A stretch of DNA of 64,000 nucleotides from JBLNDJ01 sp050261515 (lineage in GTDB: Bacteria; Acidobacteriota; Terriglobia; Bryobacterales; Bryobacteraceae). The stretch lies in contig JBLNDJ010000058.1 of assembly GCA_050261515.1 (NCBI GenBank), positions 117,323-181,322 of the forward strand, given 5' to 3'. Within the stretch, counting starts at the first letter, position 1. Every line of letters starts with the position of its first letter. The position numbers and the translations under genes are program-made. Below the pieces are notes generated by a model, which was given only the letters and a program-made list of their open reading frames with translations, had not been told where the DNA came from and searched no databases. Positions 1 through 7,688 of the stretch are shown here, one piece after another.

Positions 1-319
1 CGCCGTACAGCTTCGCCATCCGGATCGCGGCGGACATCGCGACCAGCGTCAGGCTCACGATGATAAACGCGCCGATCCACTGGTCCGCGCGCTCGGCCCA
101 CTTGGGCGAAAGCGTGACGTAGTGGAGCGTGATGCTGATCGCCGCCGCCAGCGCCCACAGCAGCGACGGTACCGAGATGGCGTCCGCGAGAACCGCCGCG
201 TTCGATTCCGGCCCCTTCGCCCGCCGCCTTATCAGCCCTAGCCCAACCTGCCGCACCGCCATCAGCGCCGCGAACGCAACCGCAAACACAATCGCCGGCT
301 CGACCAAACCCTGAACCAT
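1..319 (-). CDS. MscS-type mechanosensitive channel, N-terminal part
   Basis: Reading leftwards from the ATG at 319, the open frame runs off the window edge after about 106 codons. The visible part has a hydrophobic helix at residues 8-25, a short basic stretch (LIRRRAKGP), a second helix around 45-65 and a third around 80-95. This multi-helix N-terminus with a small soluble loop resembles the membrane part that precedes the pore domain in MscS-family channels, which release solutes under hypo-osmotic stress. The pore and beta domains lie outside the window, so the call rests on pattern only. A perfect TATAAT stands 7 nt upstream of the ATG. Another polytopic membrane protein is possible. Confidence 0.5.
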   Translation of the reverse strand, partial: MVQGLVEPAIVFAVAFAALMAVRQVGLGLIRRRAKGPESNAAVLADAISVPSLLWALAAAISITLHYVTLSPKWAERADQWIGAFIIVSLTLVAMSAAIRMAKLYG

Positions 320-326
320 GCCCCCG

Positions 327-332
327 ATTATA
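327..332 (-). promoter_or_regulatory. -10 element of the MscS-like gene
   Basis: TATAAT on the minus strand ends 7 nt before the ATG at 319, where transcription would start. No convincing -35 and no Shine-Dalgarno sequence are seen. The plus-strand ATG at 332 sits on this element and is a poor start for the next gene. Confidence 0.5.
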
Positions 333-421
333 TGGTGGGGCGGCCCCCCTGTTCCGCGCCGGTCCCCTTCGCCGAAGCCGCCCGGCCCCCGGCCGCCGCC
401 CCCCGGCCGCCCATCTGGCAT

Positions 422-427
422 CATAAA
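422..427 (+). promoter_or_regulatory. possible -10 element of the ABC ATPase gene
   Basis: CATAAA ends 6 nt before a TTG at 434. The hexamer is weak, but its spacing matches the leaderless pattern seen at other genes here and favours 434 as the start. Confidence 0.3.
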
Positions 428-433
428 GTCAGC

Positions 434-1108
434 TTGGTCCACCTGGCTGGCGTTTCCAAGATCTTCAACGGCAAGAGAAAGGTCACCGCCCTCGAAGACG
501 TGAACCTCTCCATCGCCCGCGCCGAAATGGTCTCCATCGTCGGCCCCTCCGGCTCCGGAAAATCCACGCTTCTGAACCTCATCGGAGGCCTCGACCAGCC
601 CACGGCCGGCGAAATCCGCATCGACGGGGAAGCCCTCGGCGGCCTCACCGACGACGGCCTCACCCGCATCCGCCGCGACAAAATCGGCTTCGTCTTTCAG
701 TTCTTCAACCTGCTCCCCACGCTGAGCTGCCTGGAAAACGTCGCGCTCCCGCTGCACCTGCGCGGCTGGCCCCGCAAGGACGCCGACGCCCGCGCCCGCG
801 AGCTTCTCGACCTCGTGCGGCTCGGCCGCCGGGTCGAACACACGCCCGAGGAGCTCTCCGGAGGCGAGCGCCAGCGCGTCGCCATCGCCCGCGCGCTCTC
901 CATCTACCCGCCCGTCCTGCTCGCCGACGAACCCACCGGAAACCTCGACACCCACACCGGCGCCGAAATCCTGAACCTCATCCACGACCTGCACGACCGC
1001 CTCGGCTCCACGGTCCTCATCGTCACGCACGACCCGAACGTAGCCCGCAGTTGCCCCCGCACCATCCGCCTCTGCGACGGCCGCATTGCCGGAGACGATC
1101 GCCGATGA
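434..1108 (+). CDS. ABC transporter ATP-binding protein (LolD/MacB type)
   Basis: ATPase that would power the permease encoded next. From the TTG at 434 it is 224 aa, the family's usual length. It shows Walker A GPSGSGKST (residues 37-45), the Q-loop in FVFQFFNLLP, signature LSGGE (141-145), Walker B LLADEPTG with D165/E166, and the switch His in IVTHD. The frame is open back to an ATG at 332, but that adds 34 Pro/Ala-rich residues with no family counterpart and the ATG lies on the divergent gene's -10 box. The stop overlaps the permease start in an ATGA, so the two are translationally coupled. The LolCDE/MacB subfamily exports or extracts substrates such as lipoproteins; the actual substrate is unknown. 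Confidence 0.9.
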   Translation: MVHLAGVSKIFNGKRKVTALEDVNLSIARAEMVSIVGPSGSGKSTLLNLIGGLDQPTAGEIRIDGEALGGLTDDGLTRIRRDKIGFVFQFFNLLPTLSCLENVALPLHLRGWPRKDADARARELLDLVRLGRRVEHTPEELSGGERQRVAIARALSIYPPVLLADEPTGNLDTHTGAEILNLIHDLHDRLGSTVLIVTHDPNVARSCPRTIRLCDGRIAGDDRR

Positions 1109-3654
1109 TCCTGCTGCGCCTCCTGAGCTGGCCCTACCTCCGCAAGCACGTCCTGCGCTGGACCTTCACCATCGCCGGCATCGTCCTCGGCGTCGCCGTC
1201 CTGGTCGCCACGCGTTCGGCGAATCAATCCGTACTGGCCTCGTTCAACCAGACCGTGGACCGCATCGCCGGCAAGACGCAGTTGCAGGTCTGGGCCGGCG
1301 ATTTCGGCTTCGACGAAGACGTGCTCGAGCGCGTGCAAGCCGTCCCCGAAGTGCGCGTCGCCGTGCCCGTGATTCAGGCCGCCCTCGACACCGGCCTCAA
1401 AGGCGAGGGAAGCCTCCTCATCCTCGGCACCGACATGACCGGCGACCGCAGCCTCCGCGACTACGATCTCGAAAGCGGCGACGAAGCGGTGATCGATGAC
1501 CCGCTCGTCTTTCTCGCGCAACCCGACTCGCTCATGGTCAGCAAGGAATTCGCGGCCCGCACCGGCCTCGCCATCGGCAGCCGCCTAGCGCTCCGCACCA
1601 TGGAGAGCCCGAAGCAGTTCACCATCCGGGGCATCATGAGCGCGGGCGGCCTTGCCCAGGCCTTCGGCGGCAACGTCGCCGTCATGGACATCTACGCCGC
1701 GCAGAAAATGTTTGGACGCGGCCGCAAATTCGACCGCATCGACCTCGCCGTCAACGAAGGCGTCCCCCTCGCGCAATGCCAGGCCGCGCTCCGCAGAACC
1801 CTCGGCCCCGGCTTCGAAATCGAGCCGCCCTCGGCGCGTGGGAAACACTTCGAATCGATCATGCGCAGCTACTCGCTGACCATGAAAATCTCCAGCCTGT
1901 TCGCGCTCGTGATCGGGATGTTCATCATCTACAACGCATTCGCCATCGCGGTCACGCAGCGCCGCGGCGAGATCGGAATCCTGCGCGCGCTCGGTGCCAC
2001 GCGCCGGCAGGTCCGCACGCTCTTTCTCGCCGAAAGCGCCGCCGCCGGCCTCATCGGCTCGGCCGCCGGAGCCGCGCTCGGCGTCCTGCTCGCCCGCGGC
2101 ATCTCGCGCGAGATGGGCGTCTTCATGGAGCAGGTCTACGGAGTCGCGCAGAACGTCGAGGACGTCTCCGTCGAGCCCTGGCTCATCGCCGCGGCCGTGG
2201 CCATCGGAATCGCCACCAGCATGTTCGCCGCCTGGATCCCCGCGCGCAACGCCGCCCGCGTCGATCCGGTGCAGGCGCTCCAGAAGGGCCGCTACCAGGT
2301 GCTCTCGGAAGGCGAGAACCGCCTGCGCGTCTACGGCGCGGCGCTGGCCGCCGTGGGCGCGGCGGCCTGCCTCGTGTTCGGCGGCGCGGGCATCTTCTTC
2401 TACATCGGATATGTGCTCGCCATCCTCACAGCCCTGCTCCTCGCCCCCGCGCTCGCCCTCACGCTCACGCGAATGCTCCGCCCCGTGCTGGCCTTTATAC
2501 GCCCGGTCGAAGGCGCCCTCGCCGCCGACAGCCTCATCCAGGCCCCGCGCCGCACCTCGGCCACCGTCTCGGCGCTCATGCTCTCGCTCGCCATGGTGAT
2601 CGGCTTCGGGGGCATTACGCGCTCCGTTTACGCCTCCGTCACCGAGTGGCTCGACACCGCCCTCAACCCCGACTTCTTTGTCTCTCCCACCGGCGACCTC
2701 GCGAACCGCGCCTTTGCCTTCCCGCCCACCCTCGCGGCCGAAATCCAGAAAATCCCCGGCGTCGCCCAGACTCAAATGGTGCGCAGCGCGCGCACGCTTT
2801 TTCGCGGAGTCCCGGTCACCGTCGTCGCCGCCGAAGTCTCGAAGCTCGCGCAAAAGGTCCACCGCAAGCCGATCGCCGGCGATCTCCGCGAAATGTACCG
2901 CCAGGCCGCGGCCGGAAAAGGAGTCATGATCTCGGACAGCTTCGCCGGCCTGCGCGGAGTCCGGCTCGGAGACACCATCGAACTCCCTACGCCGGGCGGA
3001 ATGCTGCGCCTCCCCGTCGCCGGAATCACCCGCGACTTCAGCGACGACGAAGGCAGTGTCCTCATCGATCGGGCCGTCTTCCGGCGGTGGTGGAACGACG
3101 ACCAGGTCAGCCTGATCCGCGTCTACCTCGAGCCCGGCGCCGGAGCCGGAGCCGTCAAGCGCGCCATACTCGACCGCTTCGCAAGCCGGCGCCTCTTCGT
3201 GCTCACCAACGCCGACGTCCGCAAATACATTCTCCGCCTCACCGACGAATGGTTCGCCATGACCTACAACCAGATCGCCGTGGCCCTTCTGGTCGCCGTG
3301 CTCGGCATCGTCAACACGCTGACGGTCTCGATCACCGACCGCCGCCGCGAGCTCGGCGTCCTCCAGGCCGTCGGAGGCCTCCGCAAACAAATCCGCCACA
3401 CCGTCTGGATGGAAGCGCTGGCCATCGGCATCGTCGGCCTCATCCTCGGCCTGTCACTGGGAGCCGTAAATCTCTACTACACACTAGGCCTCACGCAACG
3501 CGATTTCGCCGGCATTCGCCTGGATTACATCTACCCCGCGGCCATCGCCGCCGCCCTCCTCCCGCTCATCTTAGGGGTCGCCTGGGTCGCCGCCCTCGCC
3601 CCCGCCGAATCCGCCGTCCGAGGCTCCCTCCTGGAGGCTCTCGAATATGAATAG
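1105..3654 (+). CDS. ABC transporter permease with two FtsX domains
   Basis: An 849-aa inner-membrane permease beginning MILLRLLSWPYLRKH. A first N-terminal helix is followed by a large periplasmic MacB-like domain (about 40-250), an FtsX block with several helices (about 265-400), further helices around 430-480, a second periplasmic domain (about 520-730) and a second FtsX block at the C-terminus (about 745-845). Both blocks carry the family motif RRxExGxLxAxG (RRGEIGILRALGA and RRRELGVLQAVGG). The duplicated architecture means one polypeptide could act where LolC and LolE form a heterodimer. It overlaps the ATPase by 4 nt and the next gene by 8 nt. The neighbouring LolA-like protein and barrel suggest lipoprotein or lipid handling; this is inference. 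Confidence 0.88.
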   Translation: MILLRLLSWPYLRKHVLRWTFTIAGIVLGVAVLVATRSANQSVLASFNQTVDRIAGKTQLQVWAGDFGFDEDVLERVQAVPEVRVAVPVIQAALDTGLKGEGSLLILGTDMTGDRSLRDYDLESGDEAVIDDPLVFLAQPDSLMVSKEFAARTGLAIGSRLALRTMESPKQFTIRGIMSAGGLAQAFGGNVAVMDIYAAQKMFGRGRKFDRIDLAVNEGVPLAQCQAALRRTLGPGFEIEPPSARGKHFESIMRSYSLTMKISSLFALVIGMFIIYNAFAIAVTQRRGEIGILRALGATRRQVRTLFLAESAAAGLIGSAAGAALGVLLARGISREMGVFMEQVYGVAQNVEDVSVEPWLIAAAVAIGIATSMFAAWIPARNAARVDPVQALQKGRYQVLSEGENRLRVYGAALAAVGAAACLVFGGAGIFFYIGYVLAILTALLLAPALALTLTRMLRPVLAFIRPVEGALAADSLIQAPRRTSATVSALMLSLAMVIGFGGITRSVYASVTEWLDTALNPDFFVSPTGDLANRAFAFPPTLAAEIQKIPGVAQTQMVRSARTLFRGVPVTVVAAEVSKLAQKVHRKPIAGDLREMYRQAAAGKGVMISDSFAGLRGVRLGDTIELPTPGGMLRLPVAGITRDFSDDEGSVLIDRAVFRRWWNDDQVSLIRVYLEPGAGAGAVKRAILDRFASRRLFVLTNADVRKYILRLTDEWFAMTYNQIAVALLVAVLGIVNTLTVSITDRRRELGVLQAVGGLRKQIRHTVWMEALAIGIVGLILGLSLGAVNLYYTLGLTQRDFAGIRLDYIYPAAIAAALLPLILGVAWVAALAPAESAVRGSLLEALEYE

Positions 3655-4408
3655 CTTTTCTCTGCGTCTCTGCGGTGTGCTTTTCTTCCTCTCCCTCGCC
3701 CACGCCCAGGACGCCCGCCAAATCATCCAGGAGACGCAAGACCGCGCCCGCACCACGTCCGAGCGCTACGAAGGCTATCTCCGGGTCATCAACGCGAAGA
3801 ACAAGGTGACCGAGAAGCGCTGGCGCTACGACCGCATCGGCTCCCACGGAAACAGCAAAGCCGTCCTCCGCTTCACTGCGCCCGCCGAAGTCAAAGGAGT
3901 CGCGCTCCTCATCGTGAACCACCCCGATCGAGCCTCCGACCAGTGGATGTGGACTCCGGCCCTCGAGCGCGACCGCCGCATCGCTCTCCAGGACCGCCGC
4001 ACCCGCTTCTTCGGCACCGACTTCAGCTTCGAAGACCTTGAAGAACGAGACGTCGATCAATACGATTACAAGCTCCTGGGCGACGACGCGCTCGACAACC
4101 TCCCCTGCTGGAAAATCGAATCGCGCCCCAAACAAACCAGGAGTTCCCAGTACGACCGCTCGATCCTTTGGATCCGCAAAGACCACTACGTCGCCTGGCG
4201 CATCGAGAACTACTCCCGGGACAAACTCATCCGCCGCGCAACCTATCGCGATCTCGAGAACATCCAGGGCATCTGGACCGCGCGAACCATCGAAATGGCG
4301 GATCTGCCCGCCAACAGCCGCACCATCCTCGCCCTCGAAAAACTTCAATACAACCAACCGGTGAAGGAGGACTCGTTCACACTTCAGGCTTTGCGCCGCG
4401 AATCGTAG
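3647..4408 (+). CDS. LolA-like outer membrane lipoprotein-sorting protein
   Basis: A 253-aa exported protein with a signal peptide (residues 1-20, ending LSLAHA before QDAR). The rest is a LolA-like fold region with typical phrases such as LRFTAPAEVKGVALLI, WMWTPALERDRRI and FGTDFSFEDL, matching the periplasmic outer-membrane lipoprotein-sorting family that cups a lipid or acyl chain. It starts inside the end of the permease gene (8-nt overlap), so it is part of the same operon. The signal-peptide codons lie in a 32-nt repeat also found in the SCO gene (33094-33125). Similar proteins sit beside RND or ABC transporters and barrels in other bacteria; the cargo is unknown. Confidence 0.8.
   Translation: MNSFSLRLCGVLFFLSLAHAQDARQIIQETQDRARTTSERYEGYLRVINAKNKVTEKRWRYDRIGSHGNSKAVLRFTAPAEVKGVALLIVNHPDRASDQWMWTPALERDRRIALQDRRTRFFGTDFSFEDLEERDVDQYDYKLLGDDALDNLPCWKIESRPKQTRSSQYDRSILWIRKDHYVAWRIENYSRDKLIRRATYRDLENIQGIWTARTIEMADLPANSRTILALEKLQYNQPVKEDSFTLQALRRES
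3660..3691 (+). repeat. interspersed repeat copy 1, within a signal-peptide coding region
   Basis: These 32 nt match the minus strand of 33094-33125 with 2 mismatches. Both copies are translated in the same frame as SLRLCGVLF, the core of the signal peptides of the LolA-like and SCO proteins. Confidence 0.75.
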
Positions 4409-5580
4409 CCCTGCTATCCGCGCTGGCATTCGCCGCCGCTGCGCAGGATTTCTCCCAGCGCGGATTCCTGGAGACGCAATTCATCGGCTACCCGCAAACC
4501 GCCCCGAACGATAGGGGCCGCGCTGTCGGAGAAGCCCTTCTCCGCTACGAGGCTTTCTACAAGCACGCAAATTGGCGCTTCGCCGGAGCGATCGACGCCC
4601 GCACCGACACCCACCGCCAGGACGAGCGCGCGCTGCACCTCTCCTGGTGGGATCGGGAAACCCGGCGCCCGGCCTTCGCCATCCGCCGCCTGAGCGCCTC
4701 CTACCACCGGGGGCCCCTCACCGCCGAGCTGGGCAAGCAATTCATCCGCTGGGGCAAGGCCGACATCCTCAATCCCACGGACCGCTTTGCCCCCCGTGAC
4801 TTCCTCAGCGTCGTGGACAACGACTTCCTGTCCGTCCCCGCCGCCCGCCTCACCTACGAGCGCAACAACGACACACTCGACCTCGTCTGGCAGCCCCGCT
4901 TCACGCCCGCCCGCACCCCGTTCCCCGGCCAGCGCTGGGTCGTCCTCCCGCCCGGCACACCCGCCATCGACATCGGAGCGCGCTACCCCGGAGGGTCCGA
5001 ATATGGCACGCGCTGGAACCACATCGGAGCCGTCTTCGAATACTCGCTCTCCTTCTACAACGGCTTCGACTATCTCCCCCTGATCGACACCCGGTCCTTC
5101 CAGCGTTTCTATCCGAGGATGCGCATGTACGGAGCCGACGCCGCTCTCCCGCTGCGCCCCTTCACGATTAAAGCCGAAGCCGGCTACTTCACCTCATCCA
5201 CGCCTGAAGCGGCAAACTACGCCCTCTGCGTTATCCAACTCGAAAAACAGACCGGAGAATGGACGCTAGTCGGAGGTTACGCCGGAGAAGCCGTGACACG
5301 CGAAGCCGGCGCCCCGGGCTTCGCCTACGACCGGGGCCTGGCGAGAGCCTTCCTGGGCCGGGCGGCCTACACCATCGACGTCAACCGGACCATCGCCTTC
5401 GAAACCGCTCTGAGACAAAACGGAAAAGGCCTCTGGCTGAAAGCAGAGTATTCCCAAGCGCTAGGCCAACACTGGAGAGCAACCGCCGCCCTCACCCTGA
5501 TTCGCGGCAGCGCAGACGACTTCCTGGGCCAATACCACCGCAACTCCCACGCGACGCTAACCCTGCGCTACAGCTTCTGA
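4372..5580 (+). CDS. outer membrane beta-barrel protein, start codon unresolved
   Basis: About 400 aa. The probable signal peptide APRIVALLSALAFAAAAQ precedes a mature part beginning DFSQRGFLETQF. It is rich in alternating aromatic strands (LTYERNNDTLDLVWQP, AVFEYSLSFYNGFDYLP) and ends LTLRYSF, a classic C-terminal Phe outer-membrane signal. It is probably the outer-membrane partner of the preceding ABC and LolA-like proteins. AAGGAGG at 4364-4370 is well placed as a ribosome-binding site, but no ATG, GTG or TTG follows in this frame; the nearest in-frame ATG (4168) lies 241 nt inside the upstream gene and would add a charged non-signal segment. The coordinate given is the first codon after the Shine-Dalgarno and is arbitrary. 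A non-canonical start, frameshifting or a sequence error are all possible. Confidence 0.75.
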   Translation, partial: LVHTSGFAPRIVALLSALAFAAAAQDFSQRGFLETQFIGYPQTAPNDRGRAVGEALLRYEAFYKHANWRFAGAIDARTDTHRQDERALHLSWWDRETRRPAFAIRRLSASYHRGPLTAELGKQFIRWGKADILNPTDRFAPRDFLSVVDNDFLSVPAARLTYERNNDTLDLVWQPRFTPARTPFPGQRWVVLPPGTPAIDIGARYPGGSEYGTRWNHIGAVFEYSLSFYNGFDYLPLIDTRSFQRFYPRMRMYGADAALPLRPFTIKAEAGYFTSSTPEAANYALCVIQLEKQTGEWTLVGGYAGEAVTREAGAPGFAYDRGLARAFLGRAAYTIDVNRTIAFETALRQNGKGLWLKAEYSQALGQHWRATAALTLIRGSADDFLGQYHRNSHATLTLRYSF

Positions 5581-5607
5581 GCGGGCGTGCGCGGGGAGGC
5601 CCTCTAA

Positions 5608-5931
5608 CTACAGCGTCTTCAAATACGCAATCATGTCGTTGCGTTCCTGCTCCGACAGCATATCCTTATACGCCGGCATTCCATTCCCGCCATTATCGAT
5701 CTGCGCCCGAATATTCTCCTCGGTCGCCTTCTTCCCATTGGCCATCTTGTCTTTCTTAAACAACCCCTTCAACCCCGGCCCCATCTTCTTCTCCGACGTG
5801 GTCGCGTTATGGCACATCAAACACTGCTGCGCGAACACCGCCTTCCCCTTAGCCGCATCCCCAGGCTTCTTATCCGCGGCCATCGCGAGCGCCGCCAAAA
5901 TCACCGGAACCGCCGCCAATCGCATGCGCAT
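5608..5931 (-). CDS. small periplasmic cytochrome c (class I)
   Basis: A 107-aa protein with a signal peptide (cleavage near AMA-ADKK), one haem-binding site CLMCH (residues 37-41) and a distal Met ligand candidate in GNGMPAYKD (Met85). It is an electron carrier of about 9 kDa in the periplasm, the type that shuttles electrons to terminal oxidases or dehydrogenases. The start at 5931 gives MRMRLAAVPV; a second ATG at 5925 would remove two residues. A TAAGAT hexamer lies 8 nt upstream. It stands alone, divergent from the cyclophilin gene and convergent with the barrel gene. Confidence 0.85.
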   Translation of the reverse strand: MRMRLAAVPVILAALAMAADKKPGDAAKGKAVFAQQCLMCHNATTSEKKMGPGLKGLFKKDKMANGKKATEENIRAQIDNGGNGMPAYKDMLSEQERNDMIAYLKTL

Positions 5932-5939
5932 ACCAATAC

Positions 5940-5945
5940 ATCTTA
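5940..5945 (-). promoter_or_regulatory. -10 element of the cytochrome c gene
   Basis: TAAGAT on the minus strand, 8 nt before the ATG at 5931, with no ribosome-binding site between them. Confidence 0.35.
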
Positions 5946-5979
5946 CCGGACCTTCCAGCTCCCAGCTTCCAGCTTCTGC

Positions 5980-5985
5980 CACAAT
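5980..5985 (+). promoter_or_regulatory. -10 element of the cyclophilin gene
   Basis: CACAAT, followed by AGGCCT and then the ATG at 5992, leaving no room for a leader. Confidence 0.35.
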
Positions 5986-5991
5986 AGGCCT

Positions 5992-6549
5992 ATGAATCCC
6001 GCAGAACACAACGCGACCGCGCCCGAAACCTACCAGGCGCAATTCGAAACGACCAAGGGCATCTTCACCATCGAAGTAACGCGGGCCTGGGCCCCGCTCG
6101 GAGCCGACCGCTTCTATAACCTCATCAAGAGCGGCTTCTACGACGGCGCGCGCTTCTTCCGCGTGCTTCCCGGCTTCGTCGTCCAGTTCGGAATCCCCGG
6201 CGACCCCTCTGTCGCCCGCGCCTGGCGCGCCGCCCGCATCGCCGACGATCCCGTAACTCAATCGAACGCCACCGCCAGCGTCACCTTTGCCACCGCCGGT
6301 CCCAACACCCGCACCACGCAGGTCTTCATCAACCTCGCCAACAACGCCAACCTGGACGGCATGGGCTTCGCTCCCTTCGGCCGCATCACCGAAGGCATGG
6401 ATATCGTCGGCCAGTTTCACAGCGGATACGGCGAAGGCGCCCCGCACGGCCGCGGACCCGACCAGGGCCGCATCCAGAGCGAAGGCAACGCCTATCTCGA
6501 GCGCGATTTCCCAAAGCTCGACTACATCACCAGGGCGACGATCCTCTAA
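5992..6549 (+). CDS. cyclophilin-type peptidyl-prolyl cis-trans isomerase
   Basis: A 185-aa single-domain cyclophilin that speeds proline isomerisation during folding. Family landmarks are TTKGIFTIEV near the start, FYNLIKSGFYDGARFFRVLPGF (catalytic region with Arg in FFRV), VTFATAGPNTRTTQVFINL and GMGFAPFGRITEGMDIV. There is no signal peptide, so it is probably cytoplasmic. The ATG at 5992 is the first start after a -10-like hexamer and gives the normal length. The next gene begins 17 nt after its stop. Confidence 0.92.
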   Translation: MNPAEHNATAPETYQAQFETTKGIFTIEVTRAWAPLGADRFYNLIKSGFYDGARFFRVLPGFVVQFGIPGDPSVARAWRAARIADDPVTQSNATASVTFATAGPNTRTTQVFINLANNANLDGMGFAPFGRITEGMDIVGQFHSGYGEGAPHGRGPDQGRIQSEGNAYLERDFPKLDYITRATIL

Positions 6550-6566
6550 GACACCGGGGAGCCGCG

Positions 6567-7688
6567 ATGCCGGTTCTGTTCGCGTTGAGCGCAATCTGCG
6601 TCGTCTATGTCCTGCTCGGCTATCCGCTCCTGCTCGCGTTTCTCGCGCGGCGCGGCGCCCGGCCGGTTTCGAAGCGCCTCGACGGCTTCCCCACTGTCTC
6701 GATCCTGCTGCCCGTCCGCAACGGCGAGCGCTGGATCGCCCGCAAGCTCGAAACGATCCGAGCCCTCGACTACCCGAGCGATCGCGTCGAGGTCATCGTC
6801 GTTTCCGACGGCTCTACCGACGCCACCGAAGCCATCGCGCGTGCCTCAACGCTCCCCAATCTCCACATCATCGCCATCCCGCGCGGAGGCAAGGCCCTCG
6901 CCCTCAATGCCGCCATCGAGCGCGCCACCGGCGAAATCCTCTTCTTTACCGACGTCCGCCAGGAACTCGACCCGCGAAGCCTCCGCAACCTGGTCGCCTG
7001 CTTCGCCGATCCGGCCGTGGGCGTCGCCTCGGGCGAGCTCATCATTCGCGACGGCCGCACGCACGAAGAAGCCAACACCGGCCTCTACTGGAAATACGAA
7101 AAGTGGATTCGCAGGCGCCTCAGCCGCATCGACTCGGTCCTCGGAGCCACCGGCTGCATCTACGCCATGCGAGCCACCCTGGCCACGAAACTCGCGCCCG
7201 ATACCATCCTCGACGACGTCGATCTCCCGCTCGGCGCTTTCTTCCGCGGCTACCGCGTCATCTTCGACGAAACCGCGCGCGCCTACGACTACCCCGCCTC
7301 GCTCCGCACCGAATTCCGCCGGAAAGTGCGCACCCTCGCCGGCGTCTACCAGACGTGCGGGCACTTCCCCGCCCTGCTCGGCCCGCGCAACCGCATGTGG
7401 CTGCACTTCGTCTCGCACAAGCTCGGGCGCCTGCTCCTCCCCTGGGCGCTCCTTACGCTGCTCGCGGCCAGCTTCACGCTCTCCGAGCCCCTCCGCACCA
7501 TCGCCCTCGCCGCCCAGGCGGCCTTCTACGGACTCGCCCTCCTCGACGCCCTCCTCCCCGAACGCCTCGCGCTCAAGCGCATGACTTCGCCGGTCCGCAC
7601 CTTCACCGTCCTCATGCTCGCAGCCCTCTGCGCAATCTCCGTTTTCTTCCTGCCCCGCGGAATTCTGTGGAAGGAAACCCGCGCATGA
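6567..7688 (+). CDS. glycosyltransferase family 2, membrane-associated
   Basis: A 373-aa enzyme expected to transfer a sugar from a nucleotide-sugar onto a growing glycan at the inner membrane. An N-terminal helix (1-27) precedes a GT-A domain with VSILLPVRNGE (44-54), SDGSTD (80-85), FFTDVRQ (127-132, the DxD position) and the acceptor-side region around FRRKVRTLAGV. The last 100 residues hold two or three further helices. This layout resembles processive or undecaprenyl-linked GT2 enzymes of exopolysaccharide clusters. It overlaps the next gene by 4 nt, forming a coupled trio with a GT4 and a deacetylase. Confidence 0.88.
   Translation: MPVLFALSAICVVYVLLGYPLLLAFLARRGARPVSKRLDGFPTVSILLPVRNGERWIARKLETIRALDYPSDRVEVIVVSDGSTDATEAIARASTLPNLHIIAIPRGGKALALNAAIERATGEILFFTDVRQELDPRSLRNLVACFADPAVGVASGELIIRDGRTHEEANTGLYWKYEKWIRRRLSRIDSVLGATGCIYAMRATLATKLAPDTILDDVDLPLGAFFRGYRVIFDETARAYDYPASLRTEFRRKVRTLAGVYQTCGHFPALLGPRNRMWLHFVSHKLGRLLLPWALLTLLAASFTLSEPLRTIALAAQAAFYGLALLDALLPERLALKRMTSPVRTFTVLMLAALCAISVFFLPRGILWKETRA

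Noticed and set aside
332..433. ATG at 332 as the start of the first ABC ATPase
   Set aside because: It adds 34 Pro/Ala-rich residues without family match and sits on the divergent gene's TATAAT. TTG 434 gives the normal length and a suitable upstream hexamer.
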